Assembly (NCBI GenBank): GCA_964533785.1
Contig: CAZHNG010000186.1
Span: forward strand, 1-13,431
From: JANQRV01 sp964533785
GTDB taxonomy: Bacteria > Bacteroidota > Bacteroidia > Chitinophagales > Saprospiraceae
Reading direction: 5' to 3'
Length of the DNA stretch: 13,431 bases
Below, in pieces: positions 7,534 through 13,431 of this stretch (the first letter of the stretch is position 1; each line of letters starts with the position of its first letter). The translations under genes and the position numbers were made by a program. The notes under the pieces were generated by a model that worked only from the letters and a program-made list of their open reading frames with translations, was not told where the DNA came from and searched no databases.

Positions 7534-7981
7534 CTACCCATAGCCGGTCCTGCTTGTCGACAAGGATATCCGTTACGCCATTCGAAGGTATGCTGTTGGT
7601 ATCCGCAGGATCATGGAGAAAGTGGGTGAACTTCTCTTTCCTGCGATCATAATAGCTTACTCCAGTATTCTCAGTACCCAACCACAGATTGCCCTTTTTA
7701 TCCTCCGCCAGATGCCGGATGCGGTTATCACTGAGGCTGTTGAGATCGGTGGGATTCTCCCGGTACACCAACATTTCCATTCCATCATAACGGATCAGTC
7801 CCTTCATGGTAGCTATCCAGATGAATCCATCCTTAGTCTGTAAAATTTCGGTAACATCCATTTGGGAAATGCCGTACCGGTTACCTTCCATTCTTTCAAA
7901 AACGTTAGGAATTGATTGAGCGGATAGCACAGCGTAAAATAATAAAGGTAGTATTAACGGGTAGCACCTTATTAAATTCAA
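7490..7981 (-). pseudogene. N-terminal part of the same HTCS: signal peptide and three propeller repeats
   Basis: This frame of 163 residues has a signal peptide (to about residue 22, ending VLSAQS) and three two-component-regulator propeller repeats. Their motifs are DGFIWIATMKGLIRYDG, KGNLWLGTENTGVSYYD and QDRLWVGTARG. Complete HTCS sensors have about fourteen such repeats, a Y_Y_Y domain and a membrane helix. Here the frame runs only about 10 residues past the third repeat and stops at 7490-7492. The overlapping +1 frame continues directly with kinase sequence, so most of the sensor has been lost. The start is also suspicious. The only codon that keeps the signal peptide is TTG at 7979-7981, with an in-frame stop close upstream and no ATG before residue 31. 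This supports a decayed gene, although TTG starts occur. Confidence 0.8.
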
Positions 7982-8100
7982 GTTGAATATCTAATTAATT
8001 GTAAGTGAATTACTCCAATATAATAAAAATACAATATTAAGGTATATTACCTCAGCTACTCTCGATTTGTGATTTAAGTTTGAACAAAGGCTGTGAAGGA

Positions 8101-8209
8101 TTGCCACAAACCTGCCTGCCAATACCCTCAGCCCGTCTTCTGCCGGCAGGAGCGCTAAACCACAAAATCTGCACAAAATTTTTAGTGGGTTTTAGTGATT
8201 TTGTGGCAA
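8101..8209. repeat. Palindromic dispersed repeat, copy B (MITE/REP-like)
   Basis: This 109-bp element is bounded by a perfect 10-bp inverted repeat, TTGCCACAAA (8101-8110) and TTTGTGGCAA (8200-8209). Inside, CCTGCCTGCC (8111-8120) can pair with TGCCGGCAGG (8141-8150). The right half is AT-rich with repeated CACAAAA/TTTGTG words. The left about 45 bp is nearly identical to copy A at 3542-3719, and the ends correspond. It encodes no protein. It lies between the HTCS remnant and the nuclease-like gene, starting 45 bp beyond the latter's stop. Confidence 0.65.
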
Positions 8210-8222
8210 AAAAATATTCTAA

Positions 8223-8235
8223 AGCGAGAATCGCT
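8223..8235 (-). terminator. Weak candidate terminator of the AAA/nuclease-like gene
   Basis: On the - strand, AGCGA and TCGCT form a 5-bp stem with a 3-base loop, 18 bases after the stop at 8254. A run of seven T follows after about 8 bases (8208-8214). The stem is short and the T-run is offset and partly within repeat copy B, so this is tentative. Confidence 0.3.
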
Positions 8236-8253
8236 GATATTGCCTTGATTAAG

Positions 8254-9807
8254 TTAGACATCAAAAACCTGCATTGCCGTAAAATCTTTTACCAGCCAAC
8301 TATCAATTTCCTTCTTGGCTTTTGAAAAATTAATACCAATACCAATTTTCCTCTTGGGAGATCCCAAATATGGTTTAAAATAGCCTTTTGTACTGATCTG
8401 AGCCAAGGCCTCTTCTGCTGTTTTATCTAACTTGAACTCTAATATATAAATGGTATCTTTCGATTCCACCATGGCGTCCAACCTTCCTTGAGCGCTATTA
8501 ACCTCAGATTGAATAAATGCCCCCATCAACGAACAAAGCAAGTGAATAATGGCATGATAAAATGCTTCATTATCTTTTTGCCATAGCTGATTGGGAATAG
8601 TTGAAAAAGTAGCATTAATAATATTTACAAATTGCTTGATATCCTCAGATTGCAAAGCCTCTACCAATTCTAAAGCTTTTAATTTACCCGTTGCAAATTG
8701 ATCGTGAGAAAAGGCATTGATCAAATGCTCTTCCAATGAATACTTTACTTCATAATTTGGATAATCCAGAACGTAGATACCACTCTTTGGTGGCATTCGA
8801 ATAGTAAGGTATCCGGTTTGAAAAAGCAGTGTGATCGGGTTGATATTTTCTATTTCATAGCTATCCAAAATAGAATCTGTTGCCTTAATTTTTTCAAACC
8901 GATAAAATTTTTCTTTGTGTAATGCATTGATTAAAAAGGTAGGAGTTCCTGTTTCAAACCAGAAATTGTCAAAGGACCGAGCTCCAAAAAAACTTAATAG
9001 CGAAAAGGGATTATAAACCTGATCGATGCCGTTCCAGGAATAACCATTGTACCATTTTTTGATAGAAGACCTAAGTTCCTCAATACTCATCCCACTCTCT
9101 TCAGAAATGGAACCAAAGAAATCCGAAAAATTGTATTCCAGTTCCTTTTCAGTGATCCCCAATAATGTAGAAGCATTTCGATGTAACGTGAGATTAGTCA
9201 GGTTATTCAATTCCGAAAAAATGCTCGTCTTTGCAAAACGACTGACCCCAGTGATAAAAACCAACTCAAGGAAAGGATCGCTGTCCTTTATCACAGCGTA
9301 AAAATTCTTCAATAGCTGCCGGTTGGTTTTTGCCTGTTCAACATCTTCAAGATAATCAATAATAGGTTTATCATATTCATCAATCAGGACCACTACCCTC
9401 CCCCTGGCACTGGCCTTTTTGATCAACTCTTTAAATTGTAAATCATAACTTTCCTTTTCTAGCTGAATATTCAGACGATCCGCTTCATCGGCCAACATCG
9501 AATAGATCGCCTGCTCAGCCCCCAGAGTTCGGATTCCCTGACTACTGAACTTAAAATGTAAAACAGTATAGGATTTTTCCCAATCCCAGTTATTTTCGAT
9601 CCAAAGCCCTTCGAACAAATCTTTTCTACCTTCATACAAAGCTCCAAGGGTTGAAATCAATACCGATTTACCAAAACGGCGTGGTCTAGATAAAAAATAG
9701 TATTTCCCACTCGTGACAACACGGTGAATATGTTCCGTCTTATCTACGTACAAATACCCATGCTTCCGAATCTCCGAAAAAGTTTGTATGCCGATCGGTA
9801 ATTTCAT
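8254..9807 (-). CDS. AAA-ATPase-like protein with C-terminal PD-(D/E)XK nuclease-like domain
   Basis: This 517-residue cytoplasmic protein matches a family widespread and often multi-copy in Bacteroidota (AAA-ATPase-like PF09820 plus PDDEXK_9, formerly DUF1703). The opening GIQTFSEIRKHGYLYVDKTE is the family signature. Walker A is RPRRFGKSVL (41-50) and Walker B is VVVLIDEYDKPI (138-149, Asp143-Glu144). An ITGVSRFAK sensor-like motif follows at 185-193. The C-terminal domain keeps a nuclease-type core: Asp444 in GRLDAMVE, then Glu457-Phe-Lys459 in YILEFKLDK. Length and motifs are complete, so it appears intact. Its cellular role is not established; nucleic-acid processing, mobile-element biology or defence have been considered for such domain pairs, but nothing next to it settles this. 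It stands alone, between repeat copy B and a 216-bp gap. Confidence 0.92.
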   Translation of the reverse strand: MKLPIGIQTFSEIRKHGYLYVDKTEHIHRVVTSGKYYFLSRPRRFGKSVLISTLGALYEGRKDLFEGLWIENNWDWEKSYTVLHFKFSSQGIRTLGAEQAIYSMLADEADRLNIQLEKESYDLQFKELIKKASARGRVVVLIDEYDKPIIDYLEDVEQAKTNRQLLKNFYAVIKDSDPFLELVFITGVSRFAKTSIFSELNNLTNLTLHRNASTLLGITEKELEYNFSDFFGSISEESGMSIEELRSSIKKWYNGYSWNGIDQVYNPFSLLSFFGARSFDNFWFETGTPTFLINALHKEKFYRFEKIKATDSILDSYEIENINPITLLFQTGYLTIRMPPKSGIYVLDYPNYEVKYSLEEHLINAFSHDQFATGKLKALELVEALQSEDIKQFVNIINATFSTIPNQLWQKDNEAFYHAIIHLLCSLMGAFIQSEVNSAQGRLDAMVESKDTIYILEFKLDKTAEEALAQISTKGYFKPYLGSPKRKIGIGINFSKAKKEIDSWLVKDFTAMQVFDV

Positions 9808-10023
9808 CCAAGGAAAAATTTTTACGTATTCCAGATCTTAAAAATAATGAAAATTCACGATATGATATGATTCGATTGGATATATGATTACGCAAGAGCC
9901 CAATACCTGAAACTCAACCCGTCGCTATCTTTATTAATATTTTGAACCCGTATAACGGATGCAACTCATCGAATCTTCCTAACCCGTTAAACCAAAGGCA
10001 CAACATGCACCCCACCTAACCCA

Positions 10024-12441
10024 TTACCCTGGTCCCAGCTTCCACACCTCATCCTGCACCGACTCCACCTTTTCCCACGAATAAAACAGCGGAAAATAGC
10101 GATCTTTTACCCAGGTATCAAATAAATTCCGGTAGTGCTTGTCATCGGGATTTCCGCCCTGGCCAGGTGCGTTCGTCCCCAGACAATGATCCCAGTCTTT
10201 GGTGTCGACAATAATTCGAAAAGAAGCACCGGAAGTCTGATTATCCCCACTTGCCGTATTATTTACCGTGTAGCTGTTGCCACCGCGAATGGCGGGACCA
10301 ACGTCCAGTTTTTGGCGCCATTCATTATTCACGGCATTACTCAGCGGATGTTTGATGTAGACGTGCTTGTAATTCAATTGGCCGTATTGCCACTGAGAAA
10401 GATCATCCCCGAGTTTTTCACGTAATTCCTGCACTGCTTCCTCCATACTTTTCAGTAGCAGCTTATCCCTGCCTGCAAGCGGATCTTCACCAAAGGTGCC
10501 ATCCGGTAAAACCAGCCAGTTGATGACCTTATACATTTGCAAATAGATATAGGAACGAGCTTCTTGTGGTATCATTTTTTCAGCCATATTCTCACGTAAT
10601 TTACGTTCCCACATATTGTAAATGCCGGCAGCGATTGAATTAGGCCGCAATTGGTGGTCCCAATCCCGGAGGTAAGCAATGGCCGCATTAACTTGTTGGT
10701 TACTTGTTTGCAGGTTTTTCAATAATGGAACCAATTGACGGGCTGGTAAAGACAGATAATCCGTTTGCAATTCAGCCATATCCATTAAGGTGTGTTTACG
10801 CCCCGAGTCCAGGAATTCCCGTACTCGGTCCCCCCGGTAAGGATCTGACCAGGAATAGCCGATGGCGTCCATGTAGAGATACTCCTGGGGCGTTACATTT
10901 TCATTAGCGGTTGCAAAGTACCCTTCTTCCGGATTCAAAACATTAGGCTTGGCAATAATAGGCAAGTATCCTTCCCATTCGTAAGAACCATCACCCGGAA
11001 CAGGTACCAAGCCACTCCAATTGCGCCGGATTGGTGCGATACCCACGGCTTGCCAGCCAATATTGCCTTCCCGATCCGCCCAAATCATATTTTCACCCGG
11101 AATATGGCTGTAATTACAAGCTTGTTGAAATTCCTCCCAATTTTTGGCCTGATCCATGCGTAAGCTCGCCAAATAAGGCGAACCACCAATTTCCATCCAA
11201 CCACAACGCATGGCCATAGCTGAATTTTTACCCGCATCCTCATAAACTACTGGTCCATGTCGTGTATATTTTAGCGTTACGGAAACCGGTTCTTTGCCTT
11301 TAACGGGAATGGTCTCTTCAATTTCCCGCATGCTCTCCCAGGTACCATCGTACCAATATTGGCGGGGGTTTTCCGGGTTGGTTTTGTAGACATATAAGTC
11401 TTCCGCATCGGTGGCAAAAACCGTCAAGCCCCAGGCGCCGTATTCATTATGCCCGATGGATATGCCTGGAATTTCGGGCTCCCCTCCGCCGATAACATTC
11501 CAGCCGGGACCTACCAAGTGCGCCATATAGCGCAAGGAAGGAGCCGACTGGCGGCGGTGTGGGTCATTCGCCATCATGGGATAACCACTTTGGGTATGTT
11601 CGCCATTAATTACCCAATTGTTACTGCCGATGTTCCAGTATTCGTTTTTTTCGCGTTCCAGCTGGTTCTGAAAGTCAAGTTGGGCCAAATATTTATACTC
11701 CGCTTTATCTTTATTCTGAACGGCGGATATTAAGTCTTCCGGTTTAAATTGAATGGGCTGGCGAAAAGCATTGTACAGTTCAAGTACATCCTCGAACAAT
11801 AAAGAGGGATCAATTTTAGGGTCGATGGTAAGATCGGGATCTCCAGGATGGAAGTAGGATAATTGCTTAACTTTTTGCGATCCCAGCATTGCTACGGCAC
11901 GCGCTGTTTCCAACTCCGTACCGATATTCCCCAATAAGCCCTGATGGCGGGAAATGACGATCTCCGGCGTCCATTTTTGTGGTTGGATGCCTAATAAGCT
12001 GAATTCCGGCGGCAGCAGATCGGGGTTTTCTTTAGTCAGTTCAATGTAGGCATTGACGCCCTTTACAAAAGAAGTAATGATCAATGATCCGCGAGGGTGG
12101 TAGTAATTCATCTCCCGTTCGATATCACCTCTGAATTTAAATAACCGGGTACCGATATCGCGTTTCAACGCTCTTTCACCTAAAATTTCGGCAACGGTTC
12201 CGGTGGCTTGCCGGCGCCAGATCTCAAATTGGAATAAGCGGTCCTGAGCGGCGTAGAAACCCTGAGCAAAGAATAGATCCGCTTCTGTTTCTGCATAAAT
12301 GTGAGGGATCCCCCATTCATCGACGATAATTTCGACTTCTTTTTCTAATCCTTGGATGGTATAGGAATGATCCTGGCCAATTAGTGCACCTGAAAGGATT
12401 AGCCATATAAACCCCAATAATAAAATACGTTTCGTAAACAT
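10024..12441 (-). CDS. Penicillin acylase family protein (exported Ntn hydrolase)
   Basis: This 805-residue product belongs to the penicillin acylase/cephalosporin acylase family (S45), which cleave amide bonds of acylated substrates such as beta-lactams, acyl-homoserine lactones or N-acyl amino acids. The ATG at 12441 is preferred to an upstream GTG at 12510 because it is followed at once by a signal peptide (MFTKRILLLGFIWLILSGAL). The alpha-chain part includes DEWGIPHIYAETEADLFFAQG. The precursor should self-cleave before Ser273 in IGSNNWVING, exposing the nucleophile of the beta chain (codon 11623-11625). Later family motifs are ANDPHR, YTRHGPVV and the closing TNAPGQGGNP...HY. Length is normal and nothing appears broken. 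It acts in the periplasm or outside. The substrate is unknown. A DUF6503-like lipoprotein gene ends 106 bp upstream on the same strand and may be co-transcribed. Confidence 0.94.
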   Translation of the reverse strand: MFTKRILLLGFIWLILSGALIGQDHSYTIQGLEKEVEIIVDEWGIPHIYAETEADLFFAQGFYAAQDRLFQFEIWRRQATGTVAEILGERALKRDIGTRLFKFRGDIEREMNYYHPRGSLIITSFVKGVNAYIELTKENPDLLPPEFSLLGIQPQKWTPEIVISRHQGLLGNIGTELETARAVAMLGSQKVKQLSYFHPGDPDLTIDPKIDPSLLFEDVLELYNAFRQPIQFKPEDLISAVQNKDKAEYKYLAQLDFQNQLEREKNEYWNIGSNNWVINGEHTQSGYPMMANDPHRRQSAPSLRYMAHLVGPGWNVIGGGEPEIPGISIGHNEYGAWGLTVFATDAEDLYVYKTNPENPRQYWYDGTWESMREIEETIPVKGKEPVSVTLKYTRHGPVVYEDAGKNSAMAMRCGWMEIGGSPYLASLRMDQAKNWEEFQQACNYSHIPGENMIWADREGNIGWQAVGIAPIRRNWSGLVPVPGDGSYEWEGYLPIIAKPNVLNPEEGYFATANENVTPQEYLYMDAIGYSWSDPYRGDRVREFLDSGRKHTLMDMAELQTDYLSLPARQLVPLLKNLQTSNQQVNAAIAYLRDWDHQLRPNSIAAGIYNMWERKLRENMAEKMIPQEARSYIYLQMYKVINWLVLPDGTFGEDPLAGRDKLLLKSMEEAVQELREKLGDDLSQWQYGQLNYKHVYIKHPLSNAVNNEWRQKLDVGPAIRGGNSYTVNNTASGDNQTSGASFRIIVDTKDWDHCLGTNAPGQGGNPDDKHYRNLFDTWVKDRYFPLFYSWEKVESVQDEVWKLGPG

Positions 12442-12490
12442 GGTTACTCGTTTTGCCTGAACAATATTGGGAAGATAGGAAATTCTTTCG

Positions 12491-12512
12491 AGGTGACACC
12501 TAGGTGACACCT
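12491..12512. repeat. Tandem copy of an 11-bp near-palindrome upstream of the acylase gene
   Basis: AGGTGACACCT occurs twice without a gap (12491-12501 and 12502-12512). Each unit is AGGTG and CACCT around a single central base, and the junction CCTAGG is itself palindromic. It lies about 50-72 bases upstream of the acylase ATG and 36 bases downstream of the lipoprotein stop. It could be an operator for a dimeric regulator, a folded mRNA element or a small dispersed repeat. No T-run follows, so a classic terminator is unlikely. Confidence 0.45.
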
Positions 12513-12547
12513 AGGGAGGCCCCCCATCGCCAACGAGGTAGTTAAAA

Positions 12548-13327
12548 TTATTTAAAATCAATTTGATAATTACCGTATTCATAATCCGCACGTACAAAAG
12601 TCTTATTGCCCAAACTATCCACCCGGAAGCTTTTCCTTCTTTTGTTAAATAAAATGTCCCCAGCCCTTTCAAAACTGATATTATCAATAATATTGGCGTG
12701 ATCGGAAGATTGCACCCAGTTCGCCACAATTTTTCCGTCATCACTATCAAAATAGTAACGCCAGGTATCCGAAGTGCTGTGATTATCAAATTCAGTAGCA
12801 TCATAGGACACCTTGATCATTTCTACTACTCGATTGTCTTCCAGGGTGTCCAAGCCTTCGTATGCAATCGCCGCGCCAGGATCTAACAGCTTAAAAGGCA
12901 TACTTATGACGTAAGTGGAGGTATTAACTGCTTTCGCTAAAGCCTCCTGGGAGACCTCGATTGCTTCTCCATTCACCATCCGGCGATATTCTCCGTTTTC
13001 GTATATTGTTTGGATCAAAGTGCCATCCTCCTCCGACTGAATTTCAATTTTCAAAGGATCATATTGGTAATCATGTATTTGCTTAAATGACTTTTCTACT
13101 TCTCCCGATTCCAACAACAGGTCAAAATTCTTAGTATAACGCAGCCGCTTGATTGCTTCCCACCGTTCTATTCCTCCCGCATTTTCTATCGATCTTCTGA
13201 TAATGGCCCTTGCTTTTACATCCTCGATATGAGCGTATCGATCTAAAGTTTCGACCGTTTCTTCAGGAGCAGAACAGGCCGTCGACAAGAAATATAAAAC
13301 AGGTAAAAAATAGCGTAATTGAAACAT
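12548..13327 (-). CDS. Predicted lipoprotein, DUF6503-like
   Basis: This 259-residue protein begins with a short hydrophobic leader ending LSTAC, with Cys18 as the likely lipidated residue. The residue at -3 is Ser rather than the preferred Leu, Val or Ile, so the lipobox is slightly atypical. The mature part is beta-rich, with segments such as IENAGGIERWEAIKRLRYTK near the N-terminus and a long run of alternating strands after it. This resembles Bacteroidota lipoproteins of the DUF6503/LolA-like fold type. No catalytic motif is visible, and the function is unknown; a lipid- or ligand-binding envelope role would fit the fold. The ATG at 13327 is the natural start because it directly precedes the leader. 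It is the first gene of a - strand pair with the penicillin-acylase-family gene. Confidence 0.8.
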   Translation of the reverse strand: MFQLRYFLPVLYFLSTACSAPEETVETLDRYAHIEDVKARAIIRRSIENAGGIERWEAIKRLRYTKNFDLLLESGEVEKSFKQIHDYQYDPLKIEIQSEEDGTLIQTIYENGEYRRMVNGEAIEVSQEALAKAVNTSTYVISMPFKLLDPGAAIAYEGLDTLEDNRVVEMIKVSYDATEFDNHSTSDTWRYYFDSDDGKIVANWVQSSDHANIIDNISFERAGDILFNKRRKSFRVDSLGNKTFVRADYEYGNYQIDFK

Positions 13328-13351
13328 GATTTTCTAATTTTTTGGGTAAAC

Positions 13352-13386
13352 CCCATAGCCCTCCACGTAGGGCCCTTCTGGGCAGG
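13352..13386. repeat. Partial third relative of the dispersed repeat
   Basis: CCACGTAG...GGGCAGG at 13363-13386 matches 3632-3655 inside copy A at 21 of 24 positions. A CCATAGC word precedes both, with the spacing shortened here. The flanking inverted ends and the CCTGCCTGCC block of copies A and B are not seen, so this is a core fragment or a different subtype. It lies upstream of the lipoprotein gene at the window edge. Confidence 0.45.
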
Positions 13387-13431
13387 TTAAGCGTTAATTT
13401 ATAGTATCGAGTTAAAGAACGCTTGAAATCT

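Noticed and set aside
8254..9807. A defence island or toxin-antitoxin system around the nuclease-like gene
   Set aside because: There is no partner gene, integrase, methyltransferase or antitoxin-like frame on either side. A single PD-(D/E)XK protein is not enough to call a system.
9808..10023. Possible small gene or RNA between the nuclease-like and acylase genes
   Set aside because: The stretch is AT-rich, with short GATATGAT-type repeats near 9859-9890. It has no coding frame, tRNA fold or convincing hairpin with a T-run.
12442..12510. Upstream GTG start extending the acylase by 23 residues
   Set aside because: The extension would place charged residues before a clear signal peptide and would start inside the tandem palindrome. 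The ATG at 12441 fits far better.

Overview
The window looks like chromosomal DNA of a marine or environmental Bacteroidota, most likely a Lewinella/Haliscomenobacter-type Saprospirales bacterium. Four things point there. A type IX secretion (T9SS) C-terminal sorting domain ends the large esterase. A hybrid two-component regulator (HTCS), an architecture typical of Bacteroidota, sits next to it. A Bacteroidota-style AAA/PD-(D/E)XK protein is present, as is a DUF6503-like lipoprotein. Strong Shine-Dalgarno sequences are absent, as is usual for the phylum. The exact genus is inference.

Left part (1-3315, + strand): a gene-free leader is followed by a UPF0126/TRIC-type membrane channel. Next come two genes that look like a functional pair: a Sec-exported RraA/aldolase-like protein and a Tat-exported enolase-superfamily enzyme carrying the D-x-H plus H active-site pattern of sugar-acid dehydratases. 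Together they suggest dehydration and cleavage of a sugar acid in the periplasm.

From 3316 on, every gene is on the - strand. 3316-3861 is intergenic, with a strong hairpin and a 178-bp palindromic repeat element (copy A). After it come a doubtful small hydrophobic ORF, then a secreted PHB-depolymerase/feruloyl-esterase-like hydrolase with DUF4397 modules and a T9SS tail. Upstream of the esterase lies a decayed HTCS. Its three N-terminal propeller repeats are joined, out of frame and across a probable 9-bp microhomology, to the ATPase, receiver and AraC domains. A 21-bp-spaced direct repeat between the HTCS and the esterase is a candidate AraC-type operator. A second copy of the repeat element (copy B, 8101-8209) separates the HTCS remnant from an AAA-ATPase-like/PD-(D/E)XK protein.

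Right part (10024-13327, - strand): a predicted exported penicillin-acylase-family N-terminal-nucleophile hydrolase lies downstream of a DUF6503-like lipoprotein. An 11-bp tandem palindrome lies between the two. A partial third relative of the dispersed repeat lies at the right edge.

No RNA gene, CRISPR array, phage or complete insertion sequence was seen. The most notable signals are the deletion-scarred HTCS with its putative operator, the short inverted-repeat elements, and the exported dehydratase/aldolase pair.
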